Positions 40,830 through 49,200 of a DNA stretch of 64,000 bases are shown here, in pieces (within the stretch, counting starts at the first letter, position 1; every line of letters starts with the position of its first letter). Source of the DNA: Pseudidiomarina sp. (GTDB lineage: Bacteria > Pseudomonadota > Gammaproteobacteria > Enterobacterales > Alteromonadaceae). The notes below the pieces were generated by a model. The model did not search any database, was not told the origin of the DNA, and saw only the letters and a list, made by a program, of their open reading frames with translations. The stretch is from the NCBI GenBank assembly GCA_023260975.1, contig JALQTK010000004.1, positions 1-64,000 on the forward strand, in the 5' to 3' direction. A program made the translations under genes and the position numbers.

Positions 40830-42139
40830 TAGTTGCTCTCCAGAATCATCGCCGCACCAAGACCACCAGCAGCACAGGCCGTGGTTAACGCAGTACCACC
40901 ACCACGACGGCGCAACTCACGCAAGGTTTGGGTAATTAAGCGCGCACCAGTAGCAGCAAACGGGTGCCCATAGGCCAATGAGCCGCCTAACACGTTAAAT
41001 TTATCCATATCAATGTCACCAATCGCCTGGCTGCGATTTAACTGCTGCTCAGCAAAGCGCTTACTGCCGAATAATTTGACATTCGCTAAGGCCTGCGCGG
41101 CAAAGGCTTCGTGCATTTCAATCAGATCGAGATCGGCCAGTTGCATGCCAGCGCGCTCAAGCGCCAGCGGGGTTGCATACGACGGCCCCATCAGCATGTC
41201 CTGCTGCACATCAATCGCCGCAAAGGCATAACTGCGAATGTAGCCTAACACCTCGTAGCCCAGCGCCTTGGCTTTACTCTCGGTCATCATCAATAACGCC
41301 GCAGCACCGTCGGTTAACGCGGTGGAATTGGCTGCTGTCACCGAGCCATGTTTGCGATCAAACACCGGCTTCAGTTTGCTGTAGCTTTCTAGCTGACTAT
41401 CGCTGCGAATAGTATTGTCGCGCCGCAAAAAGTCTTTATACGGTTCGGCATAAGCAGTCATTACTTCATCGTCTAATTTACCAGCTTCCCAGGCAGCATG
41501 CGCAAGGGTGTGCGAGCGGTGCGCCAAGGCATCTTGATCGGCGCGGCTAATGCCATGACTTTTCGCCATTTGCTCAGCGGTGTCACCCATACTTAAGCCG
41601 GTACTGTACTCGGCGATAGCAGGCGGTACTGGCAATAAATCGCGCCAGCGTAAGCGGCGGAAAATCGCCAGCCGTTGACTCACGCTGCGGGCTTTATTCA
41701 AGTCGACTAAGGCATGCGCCAGCGCCCGAGACACCCCAATCGGCAGCACTGATGATGAATCGGCGCCACCGGCAATAGCAACGCTGATATTACCCGCCAA
41801 CATGCTCTCTAAAACATTCACTGTGGCTTGAAAGCTGGTCGCACAAGCGCGGGAAACACTATAAGCGTCGGTGCTTACCGGCAGACTGGTACCGAGCACG
41901 ATTTCGCGGGCAATATTCGGCGCTGATGGCATTTGCACCACTTGACCAAAGACCAGTTGCTGCACTTCACGCGGATCTAGGTTGTAGCGGTTGAGTAGCT
42001 CCTGCACCACCATCTTCCCCATATCCAGCGCGGGTACTCCATGAAAATAGCTTGCCTGCTTAGCAAACGGTGTACGTAAACCAGCGACTATGGCGATGCG
42101 ATCGCCGCTGGCGGTGAGCAGTTGTTGTCGTGCTACCAT
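40829..42139 (-). CDS. fadI: 3-ketoacyl-CoA thiolase FadI
   Basis: A 436-residue thiolase, identical in length to E. coli FadI, cleaving 3-ketoacyl-CoA in beta-oxidation. Nucleophile C99 in SRACATSF, plus [28 protein letters not shown] and the C-terminal [14 protein letters not shown] motif with the catalytic cysteine and glycines. ATG 42139 is chosen as it begins just before the conserved domain and follows an AGGGGAAC ribosome-binding site; upstream in-frame extension would run through the FadR-like operator. It forms an operon with fadJ. Confidence 0.95.
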   Translation of the reverse strand: MVARQQLLTASGDRIAIVAGLRTPFAKQASYFHGVPALDMGKMVVQELLNRYNLDPREVQQLVFGQVVQMPSAPNIAREIVLGTSLPVSTDAYSVSRACATSFQATVNVLESMLAGNISVAIAGGADSSSVLPIGVSRALAHALVDLNKARSVSQRLAIFRRLRWRDLLPVPPAIAEYSTGLSMGDTAEQMAKSHGISRADQDALAHRSHTLAHAAWEAGKLDDEVMTAYAEPYKDFLRRDNTIRSDSQLESYSKLKPVFDRKHGSVTAANSTALTDGAAALLMMTESKAKALGYEVLGYIRSYAFAAIDVQQDMLMGPSYATPLALERAGMQLADLDLIEMHEAFAAQALANVKLFGSKRFAEQQLNRSQAIGDIDMDKFNVLGGSLAYGHPFAATGARLITQTLRELRRRGGGTALTTACAAGGLGAAMILESN

Positions 42140-42177
42140 TGCTGTTCCCCTGTGCCTAACTATGGCGATGACTAATG

Positions 42178-42194
42178 AATCTGGTCTGACCTCA
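42178..42194. promoter_or_regulatory. FadR-like operator upstream of fadI
   Basis: AATCTGGTCTGACCTCA contains the perfect palindrome GGTC-T-GACC, the core of the FadR consensus CTGGTCYGACC. It lies about 40 bp before the fadI ATG. Repression of fadIJ in the absence of long-chain acyl-CoA is the inferred function. Confidence 0.5.
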
Positions 42195-42301
42195 CAAATG
42201 ATTACAAATTTTAACGGGTCTGTGGCGAGAATAAAACCGTTGTTTTCGGTAAAGTGCACCCTTACAGTATAACCCTGTTAGCAAAGCAACTAAGGATTTT
42301 C

Positions 42302-43258
42302 ATGGCAGCCGAACAATTTCAAGCCCTGCGCGACTATCTTGACAGCCAAGTTTTAGGTCAACCCGAGTTCACCGAGGCGTTATTGATCGCTGTATTGGCA
42401 GATGGTCATTTACTGGTTGAAGGCCCGCCTGGATTGGCCAAAACGCGGGCAGTGAACGCCCTTGCTGGGGGTATTGAGGGTACTTTTCAACGTATTCAAT
42501 TCACCCCTGATCTGCTGCCCGCCGATTTAACCGGCACCGATATTTATCGCCCTGAAACCGGCCAATTTGTGTTTCAACAAGGGCCACTGTTTCATCATGT
42601 GATCTTGGCCGATGAAATTAACCGGGCGCCGGCCAAAGTGCAATCAGCCTTGCTAGAGGCGATGGCCGAGCGGCAAATAACCGTAGGGCAAACCACCTAC
42701 CCATTAGACGATTTATTTTTAGTCTTAGCGACGCAAAACCCGCTTGAGCAAGAAGGCACCTACCCGCTGCCAGAAGCACAGCTTGATCGGTTTTTAATGA
42801 AGCTGAATTTAGACTACCCCGCTGCCGCAACCGAGCTGAAAATTTTACAATTAACCCGGGGTGAACAGCTTACTGGCCAAACCACCATGCCCAAGCCGCT
42901 AAAACAGCAGGATATCTTCGCTGCCCGCCGCGACGTGTTAGCCATTTATATGGATAGCAGTGTTGAGAATTACTTGGTGCAGTTGGTTATCGCCACCCGC
43001 CAAGCGGCGCATTACAGCGCTGATATTGCCCGTTGGCTCAGCTATGGCGCTTCACCGCGCGCAACCATTGCCCTAGACCGCTGCGCTCGCGCCAAAGCCT
43101 GGTTGGCTGGGCGTGACTTTGTTACCCCTGAGGATATTCAACAGGTGTTTTTATATGTGCTGCGGCATCGTATTATTCTGAGTTATCAAGCTGAGGCCGA
43201 AGGCGTCAGCCCTGATCAGGTGTTACACGCTATTCTGCAGGCGGTGCCTGCACCCTGA
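42302..43258 (+). CDS. MoxR-family AAA+ ATPase
   Basis: A 318-residue ATPase. Walker A GPPGLAKT (residues 41-48), Walker B VILADEIN (100-107) with the MoxR-type ADEINRAPAKVQSALLEAM, and sensor ATQNPLEQEGTYPLPEAQLDRFL. MoxR ATPases act as chaperones that load or mature VWA-domain complexes. AAGGA lies 5 nt before the ATG. First gene of a six-gene operon in which all downstream genes overlap or nearly overlap; the stop overlaps the next start (TGATG). Confidence 0.93.
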   Translation: MAAEQFQALRDYLDSQVLGQPEFTEALLIAVLADGHLLVEGPPGLAKTRAVNALAGGIEGTFQRIQFTPDLLPADLTGTDIYRPETGQFVFQQGPLFHHVILADEINRAPAKVQSALLEAMAERQITVGQTTYPLDDLFLVLATQNPLEQEGTYPLPEAQLDRFLMKLNLDYPAAATELKILQLTRGEQLTGQTTMPKPLKQQDIFAARRDVLAIYMDSSVENYLVQLVIATRQAAHYSADIARWLSYGASPRATIALDRCARAKAWLAGRDFVTPEDIQQVFLYVLRHRIILSYQAEAEGVSPDQVLHAILQAVPAP

Positions 43259-44226
43259 TGATGAGCCCCGCAGCTTGGCTACAAACTTGGCACAGTGATG
43301 GCGTGCATGTCGGCAGCGCCGAACTGCTGTATTATCGCAGCAAAGTGGCGGCTTTTGCGCAGCTGCAACGGCAGCGGCCGCCACGCAGTCACAATGGCGC
43401 CGTGCTATCGAAACGCAAAGGCCGCGGCATGGAGTTTGACGAGGTTCGTCATTATCAGGCCGGCGATGATGTCCGCAGCATCGATTGGCGGGTTACCGCG
43501 CGCACCGGCACAGTGCATACCAAACTATTTCGTGAAGAGCGCGAGCGACCGGTGCTGTTTGTGCTTGATCTCAGCCATGCCATGCACTTTGGTTCGGCCT
43601 TGCTACTCAAATCCGTGCAAGCCTGTCATGTGGTCGCAGCGTTAGCTTGGCGAGCAGTTCAGCGCGGCGATCGGGTTGGGCTGCTAATTGGCAGCGCACA
43701 AGGGCATAGTGAATTACGGCCGCAAGCGCGTCAGCATGGGGTGATGCGCATTATTCAGCAGCTGGTTCAACAACAACAGCAAAGTCTCAGCAGTTGGCAG
43801 CAGCATGACAGCATCGCATCAACGGATCAGAGTGAGGTCTGGGGCAACTTGCTGCAACGTACGCAACAGTTGGCGAAACCGGGCACGCGCATTTATCTAC
43901 TCAGTGATTGGGCCGCGCAACAACCACAGCATTGGCCATTAATACAGGCTTTACGGGCTCATTGCCAGGTCCAGGCGGTGCAATTATTCGACCCGCTTGA
44001 ACGGCACCTGCCGGCGCAACTGAGTCGCTTTAATCTAAGTCTCACCGATGCCCAGCGACTGTGGCGTTTACCTGCTTATGATGCCAGCTCGCGGCAGCAA
44101 TTTGAGCAGCGCATGAGCGCCCAACAACAGCAGTTCGAGCAGGCCATGCAGCAGCATGGTTTAGCGCTGAGCCAAGTCACGGCAGCGCAGCCACTTGAAC
44201 AGCAATGGCCGGAGTTACGGCTATGA
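43258..44226 (+). CDS. DUF58 domain protein
   Basis: A 322-residue protein with the DUF58 signature KRKGRGMEFDEVRHYQAGDDVRSIDWRVTARTG (about residues 52-84), followed by a VWA-like region starting PVLFVLDLSHAMHFGS. DUF58 proteins are regular partners of MoxR ATPases and VWA proteins. Start codons 43258 and 43261 are both possible (ATGATG). The stop overlaps the next gene by 4 bp. Confidence 0.9.
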   Translation: MMSPAAWLQTWHSDGVHVGSAELLYYRSKVAAFAQLQRQRPPRSHNGAVLSKRKGRGMEFDEVRHYQAGDDVRSIDWRVTARTGTVHTKLFREERERPVLFVLDLSHAMHFGSALLLKSVQACHVVAALAWRAVQRGDRVGLLIGSAQGHSELRPQARQHGVMRIIQQLVQQQQQSLSSWQQHDSIASTDQSEVWGNLLQRTQQLAKPGTRIYLLSDWAAQQPQHWPLIQALRAHCQVQAVQLFDPLERHLPAQLSRFNLSLTDAQRLWRLPAYDASSRQQFEQRMSAQQQQFEQAMQQHGLALSQVTAAQPLEQQWPELRL

Positions 44227-44696
44227 TCGATCAGCAACCGTTAGCCGCGTTACATGATATTGTTGCAGCGCCCGCAGCCAGCTGGTGGCCGTTAGCGCCG
44301 GGCTGGTATGCTGCGGCACTGTTGGTGCTGCTGATGGTAGTGCTCAGTAGCCGAGCACTATGGCACTATTACCAACGGCGGCGGCTGCGTAAGCTCGCCC
44401 TGCGCGCACTGCGACTGCCATTCACTGATTTTAATGCGATCACATTAACCCTCAAGCAAGCCTGTTTAGGTTATTTTGACCCGCAGCAGATCGCGCGACT
44501 ATCAGGCCCACAGTGGTTTGCTTTTTTACAACAACAGTTGCCCAGCGGTGTTCAAGCGCAGCATGCAGCCACTCTCGAGCAGTTACAGCAGACGGCCTAT
44601 CAACCCAGTAGCGCGGCCGGCTGCGAGCTCTATCAAGGGTTTGCCCGGCTGTGGTTGCGCCATGCACTGCCGCCACGGAGCAACCGCCATGATTGA
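44223..44696 (+). CDS. DUF4381 domain membrane protein
   Basis: A 157-residue protein with one membrane helix (about residues 28-46, WYAAALLVLLMVVLSSRALW) and a helical cytoplasmic domain containing KLALRALRLP and QWFAFLQQQLP. Such small DUF4381 proteins sit between DUF58 and VWA genes in MoxR/Bat operons. ATG 44223 gives a 4-bp overlap with DUF58 (ATGA); the end overlaps the VWA gene by 8 bp. Function unknown. Confidence 0.8.
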   Translation: MIDQQPLAALHDIVAAPAASWWPLAPGWYAAALLVLLMVVLSSRALWHYYQRRRLRKLALRALRLPFTDFNAITLTLKQACLGYFDPQQIARLSGPQWFAFLQQQLPSGVQAQHAATLEQLQQTAYQPSSAAGCELYQGFARLWLRHALPPRSNRHD

Positions 44697-45687
44697 ATTT
44701 GCTTGGCCGTGGATGGCCTTGATATGGCCACTAGCGCTGCTGGTGCGCTGGCTAGCAACGCCACAACAAGCGCAATTTTCAAGCTTATGGCTACCGCATT
44801 TACCGGCGCTTGAAAACCAGCTCGAGCAGCAACGCCAGGCCCGCTGGCCACTGTTGTTAGCACTGCTAATCTGGACCACTGCAGTACTCGCACTGATGCG
44901 CCCGCAGTGGCTGGGCGAACCGTTACCGGTGCAAAATCAAGCGCGCGAAATGATGATTGCGGTGGATCTGTCAGTCAGCATGGAAATTGCTGATATGACC
45001 GTTGCCGGCCGCCAAGTTGATCGGCTCAGCATGGTCAAACATGTACTCAAAGATTTTATTTCACGGCGCAGCGGTGACCGCTTAGGGCTGATTTTGTTTG
45101 CCGATACCGCCTACGTACAAGCGCCCATGACCTACGATCGCAATACCGTGCAGCAGTTACTCGACGAAGCGGTATTGCGACTGATTGGCGAACGCACGGC
45201 TATCGGCGATGCCATTGCGCTCAGTGTGAAGCGCTTCCGCGACCGTGAACAAAGTAATAATATTTTAATCTTGCTAACCGATGGGCAAAATACTGCCGGT
45301 AGCGTGTCACCTGAACAAGCACTCGAACTGGCAAAATTTTATCAGGTCAAAATTTATGCCATTGGCGTCGGTGCTGATGAAATTGTGGTCGACGGCTTTT
45401 TCGGCCGCCGCCGCGTGAATCCGAGTCGTGACCTGGACGAAGATATGCTGCGCAATTTAGCCGAACAAACCGGCGGGCAATACTTTCGTGCCCGCAGTAC
45501 TGAAGAACTGCAGCAGATCTACAGCAGTTTAGATGAGTACGAGCCGATTGCTGCCGAGCAGCAGCTGTTGCGGCCGCAACGCAGTCTGTTTCATTGGCCG
45601 GCCGGATTGGCCCTTAGTGCTGCGTTAATTTGGTTATTGCTGCGCCAGCGCCCACTGATAGCTGGGCTAGGAGCTGCTGATGACTGA
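44689..45687 (+). CDS. VWA domain membrane protein (BatA-like)
   Basis: A 332-residue protein with two N-terminal membrane helices (about 8-23 and 53-70), a von Willebrand factor A domain with MIDAS DxSxS at D93-S95-S97 (AVDLSVSM), LTDGQNTAGSV and a C-terminal helix (about 300-318). Resembles Bacteroides aerotolerance BatA. The MIDAS motif is complete, so metal-dependent ligand binding is expected, probably in the periplasm or inner membrane. Confidence 0.9.
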   Translation: MIEFAWPWMALIWPLALLVRWLATPQQAQFSSLWLPHLPALENQLEQQRQARWPLLLALLIWTTAVLALMRPQWLGEPLPVQNQAREMMIAVDLSVSMEIADMTVAGRQVDRLSMVKHVLKDFISRRSGDRLGLILFADTAYVQAPMTYDRNTVQQLLDEAVLRLIGERTAIGDAIALSVKRFRDREQSNNILILLTDGQNTAGSVSPEQALELAKFYQVKIYAIGVGADEIVVDGFFGRRRVNPSRDLDEDMLRNLAEQTGGQYFRARSTEELQQIYSSLDEYEPIAAEQQLLRPQRSLFHWPAGLALSAALIWLLLRQRPLIAGLGAADD

Positions 45688-47452
45688 GTTTCATTTGCTC
45701 CGCCCAGCGTGGTTGCTGGTGTTGCTGATTATACCGCTGCTGTATTGGTGGTGGCGCCGTCCGGCACAGCAATCGGGCTGGCGTCAGCTGCTACCAAACC
45801 ACCTCGCCGCGCTGTTACTGCGTGACCAGAACCAGCAGCGTCAACGCCGCACTTGGCCGCTATTGATGGCGCTAGCCATAGCCAGTGTAAGCCTAGCCGG
45901 GCCCAGCTGGGAACGCATTCCACAGCCAGTCTATCAACTCGACAACGGCCAAGTGATCGTGGTTGATATGTCCTTGTCGATGCGCAGTACCGACTTAGCT
46001 CCCGATCGGCTCGCCCAATTGCAGTTTAAAGCCATGGCTTTGGTCAACCAGCACCTCGATGGCGAAACCGGCTTAGTCGCCTACGCGGGTGATGCCTACG
46101 TGATTAGCCCATTAACCAGCGATGGCCGCAATATTTCTAATTTGCTGCGGGCGTTAAGCCCAGAATTGATGCCGGAATATGGCAGTGCGCCGCTTCCCGC
46201 ATTACGCTTAGCGCAACGTCTATTGCAGGAATCGGGCTACCCCACTGGCGATATCTATTGGTTTACTGATGGTATTCAAAGCGCTGACTATACTGAGTTA
46301 GCCGATTATCTGCGCCAGCAACCCAATCGGGTATCCATTTTGGCCTTTGGCACCAGTGCTGGTGCGCCGATCAAACAAGCTGACGGTAGCCTATTACGCG
46401 ACGCCAAGGGTGACTTGGTGATCCCGCGCTTAGACACCCAGTTACTGCAACAATTAGCGACTCTCAGCGGTGGCCAATTGAGTGTTTGGCAAGCCGATGG
46501 CAGTGATTTGTTGCAGCTCACCGCCGCCGGACCGCGCCAGCGTGAGAGCAAAGCACAGGCTGATCAGCAAGGCGGCGACCAATGGCTCGACCGCGGGCCC
46601 TGGTTATGGCTGCTGGTGCTGCTATTAGTGCTGCCGGCAGCGCGGCGCGGGGTATTGTCGGTGGCGCTCATAGCCATGCTGCTATGGCCACTCATTGATG
46701 TGCCACCCGCTGCTGCTGAACCAACTCGGTGGTCGCAACAATTATGGCAGACCCCCTATCAACAGGCCCATGAAGCCTTACAGCAAGGTGATTATGAGCA
46801 GGCACAACAGCTGGCTGAAGACCCTTGGCAACGGGCAACGGCAAACTATCGGGCGGGCAATTATCAACAAGCGCTGGCTGATTTTGCCACCGACAGTAGC
46901 GCCATAGGGTGGTATAACCAAGCCAACAGTTGGATGCATTTGGGTGATTATCAGCAAGCTATCAGCGCTTACCAACAAGCCCTGGCCAGCCGTCCTGACT
47001 GGCTTGAAGCGCAGCAAAATTTAGCGCTCGCCGAACAGCTGTTGCAACAACAGCAATCTGAACAACAGCAATCGCCGCAGCAATCTGACCAGCAGTCAGA
47101 GCAACAACAATCCGAGCAGCAGTCGCAACAGCAACAGTCTGAACAGCAACAGTCTGACCAGCAATCAGAGCAGCCGGCCGAGCAGCAACAGTCGCAACAA
47201 TCAGCAGAACAGCAGGCCGAGCAGCAACAATCCGAACAGCCAGCCGAGCAACAGGCCGAGCAGCAGCAGTCGGAACAGCAACAGGCAGAGCAACGGCAGC
47301 AGCAACTCAGCGACGAGCAACGGCAACAATTAGAGCAATGGTTGAATCGTATCGACGATGATCCAGCCTTGCTATTACGCAACAAAATGCGTCTTGAAGC
47401 ACAACAACGACGCCAGCAACGTCCACCTACAGGAGTACAGCAACAGTGGTAA
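45680..47452 (+). CDS. VWA domain protein fused to TPR repeats (BatB/BatC-like)
   Basis: A 590-residue protein. N-terminal helices (about 9-24 and 57-75), VWA domain with MIDAS D96-S98-S100 (VVDMSLSM), FTDGIQSADY, a pair of membrane helices around 308-345, then TPR-like repeats (NYRAGNYQQALADF, SWMHLGDYQQAISAYQQALASRPDWLEAQQNLALAEQLL) about 355-453. A ~100-residue Gln/Ser/Glu/Ala-rich tail follows. BatB and BatC are separate genes in Bacteroides; here they are joined, an arrangement common in gammaproteobacteria. It overlaps the previous gene by 8 bp and the reading frame of BatD by a few bases. Confidence 0.87.
   Translation: MTEFHLLRPAWLLVLLIIPLLYWWWRRPAQQSGWRQLLPNHLAALLLRDQNQQRQRRTWPLLMALAIASVSLAGPSWERIPQPVYQLDNGQVIVVDMSLSMRSTDLAPDRLAQLQFKAMALVNQHLDGETGLVAYAGDAYVISPLTSDGRNISNLLRALSPELMPEYGSAPLPALRLAQRLLQESGYPTGDIYWFTDGIQSADYTELADYLRQQPNRVSILAFGTSAGAPIKQADGSLLRDAKGDLVIPRLDTQLLQQLATLSGGQLSVWQADGSDLLQLTAAGPRQRESKAQADQQGGDQWLDRGPWLWLLVLLLVLPAARRGVLSVALIAMLLWPLIDVPPAAAEPTRWSQQLWQTPYQQAHEALQQGDYEQAQQLAEDPWQRATANYRAGNYQQALADFATDSSAIGWYNQANSWMHLGDYQQAISAYQQALASRPDWLEAQQNLALAEQLLQQQQSEQQQSPQQSDQQSEQQQSEQQSQQQQSEQQQSDQQSEQPAEQQQSQQSAEQQAEQQQSEQPAEQQAEQQQSEQQQAEQRQQQLSDEQRQQLEQWLNRIDDDPALLLRNKMRLEAQQRRQQRPPTGVQQQW
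47041..47340 (+). repeat. Gln-rich low-complexity repeat region
   Basis: Within the BatB/BatC-like gene, residues ~455-553, a tract of QQQSEQ, EQQAEQ and EQPAEQ-type units made of CAA/CAG with spaced TCA/GAG codons. The DNA is an imperfect short-period repeat, so length variation among strains is likely. Confidence 0.85.
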
Positions 47453-47457
47453 CCGCA

Positions 47458-49146
47458 ATGCGAAAGATGCTCACGCTGATACTTAGCAGTCTAGTTATCG
47501 CAGTCAGCTCGGCAAGCAGCGCTGTTGAAGTGACTATTAGTGTCGATAAGAACCCTGTCACTATCGGCAGTCGCTTTACCCTCAGCGTGATTGCCGATGA
47601 TCATTTATCGCGCACCGCCTGGCAAGCTGAACAACAACTAGCGCAATTTAGCGTGTTGTCTACTGCGGTTAATTCGAGCACCCAAATCACCAACGGCGGA
47701 ACCTTGCGCAGCACCGAGTTTCGCACCCAACTGCAAGCACCGACTGCGCCGGGCAGCTATCGTATCGGGCCACTCCAAGTTGCCGGTGCGACCACCAATG
47801 CCATTGAATTAACCGTGCTACCGCTATCGGCCGCGGAGCAAGCCGAGCAAGCCCCAGCAGCCTTTATGGAAGTCAACCTCGATCGCCAGCAACTCTATGT
47901 GCAGCAACAACTGCAGTTAACTGCAACGCTCTATTTGAGTGCTAACTTGCTGAGTGGCAACATTGCACCGCCGCAATTGCAACACGCCGAAATCAGCCAG
48001 TTAGGTAAAGACCAAGAAAGCTATGAAATGCGCAATGGGAAACGTTATCAAGTATTTAAACGGGTCTATTTGATTACCCCACAACGCTCCGGCGAGTTAA
48101 TCATTAACGCCCCGGTATTTAGTGGGCAGATCAATAGTGGCCGCAGTCTATCGCTTTTTACCACAGCAAATAGCACCGACACTGTCACTACGGCGGCGCA
48201 GCAATTACCGATTACCGTGCTACCGGTGCCTGCCGAATGGCCAGCCACTGCCAGCTGGTTACCCGCAGAACTGGCTACCATTAGCGTTGCAGCCGACAAC
48301 TCGAATAACGCCGGTAAAGTCGGCGAACCACTGACTCTAACCTACCGTATCACTGCTATTGGGGTGCAAAGTGATTTATTGCCAGTATTACAGCTCCCTA
48401 CAATCGCAACGGCCGATACCTATCCAGAGCCCAGCCAACGGCAAACCAGCGAACGTAATGGTAAATTGATTGCGCAACAAATCACCCAAGTGGCTATTAT
48501 TCCGCGCCAAAGCGGCACCTTGGTGATTCCGCCCCAGCCACTCGTTTGGTTTAACACTCTAACGGGCCAAGTTGAACGTAGCCTCAGTGCGGCGCTGGAA
48601 ATCGATATCGCCGCAGCACCTGCCCTGCAACCGCAACCGGCAATCACTCCAGCAGCGGCTGACGCCGTGCCCGCTGTTGGTAACCCAGCCATGCCGCTGG
48701 CAGCGCCGCAATCGAACTGGTGGCCCTATCTACTGCTGCTGGTGGTGGTATTATGGCTCAGCAGCAGCGCCTGGCTGCTGCTACAACTGCGACAACTGCG
48801 CCAAGCGCGGCAAACCGCGACTGAGCCAATGCCTCGCTTTGACTTAAAACAGCTGCGCCAAGCCTGCCACAACAATGCGGCAGAGCAAGCAGAATTGGCT
48901 CTCAAACAGTGGGCTAGCCAGCAGTTAGGGCTGCAAGCCCCGCTGCTCAGCGCGCTTGCGGCATACTTCAATAATGCCCCATTAACGGCCCAATTAGAGC
49001 ATCTTAATCACTGTCGTTATGCCGCCCAAAGCCCACCATGGCAAGAGGGCAAAGCACTGTGGCGGGCAGTACAAGCAGTGCAACGTCAGCAGCCACCGCA
49101 AGGCGCTGAAACAGCTCAGCTGCCGGCGTTGTACCCACCACCCTAA
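47458..49146 (+). CDS. BatD-family protein
   Basis: A 562-residue protein with a signal peptide (MRKMLTLILSSLVIAVSSASSA), BatD oxygen-tolerance domains with beta-rich segments (VEVTISVDKNPVTIGSRFTLSV, FEMR-like GKRYQVFKRVYLITPQRSGELI), a membrane helix at about 421-444 and a cytoplasmic helical tail. Starts at ATG 47458; a GTG at 47446 within the end of the previous gene is an alternative start. Last gene of the MoxR operon, followed by a terminator. Function unknown; Bat proteins affect stress tolerance in other bacteria. Confidence 0.88.
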   Translation: MRKMLTLILSSLVIAVSSASSAVEVTISVDKNPVTIGSRFTLSVIADDHLSRTAWQAEQQLAQFSVLSTAVNSSTQITNGGTLRSTEFRTQLQAPTAPGSYRIGPLQVAGATTNAIELTVLPLSAAEQAEQAPAAFMEVNLDRQQLYVQQQLQLTATLYLSANLLSGNIAPPQLQHAEISQLGKDQESYEMRNGKRYQVFKRVYLITPQRSGELIINAPVFSGQINSGRSLSLFTTANSTDTVTTAAQQLPITVLPVPAEWPATASWLPAELATISVAADNSNNAGKVGEPLTLTYRITAIGVQSDLLPVLQLPTIATADTYPEPSQRQTSERNGKLIAQQITQVAIIPRQSGTLVIPPQPLVWFNTLTGQVERSLSAALEIDIAAAPALQPQPAITPAAADAVPAVGNPAMPLAAPQSNWWPYLLLLVVVLWLSSSAWLLLQLRQLRQARQTATEPMPRFDLKQLRQACHNNAAEQAELALKQWASQQLGLQAPLLSALAAYFNNAPLTAQLEHLNHCRYAAQSPPWQEGKALWRAVQAVQRQQPPQGAETAQLPALYPPP

Positions 49147-49154
49147 ACGGGATC

Positions 49155-49183
49155 AAAAAAGCCAGTCACGAGACTGGCTTTTT
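49155..49183. terminator. bidirectional intrinsic terminator between batD and ppiD
   Basis: GCCAGTC / GACTGGC stem flanked by A6 and T5 runs. Convergent genes on both sides make a two-way terminator likely. Confidence 0.9.
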
Positions 49184-49200
49184 GTATTACCGAGTTACTA

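Noticed and set aside
47041..47340. CRISPR-like repeat array
   Set aside because: Short-period, in-frame CAA/CAG repeats inside a coding region, with no spacer structure or cas genes.
46969..47385. Cys-rich 138-residue open frame on the minus strand
   Set aside because: It is the antisense of the Gln-rich repeat of the BatB/BatC-like gene (CAG/CAA read as CTG/TTG and TGC frames) and has no homologue-like features.
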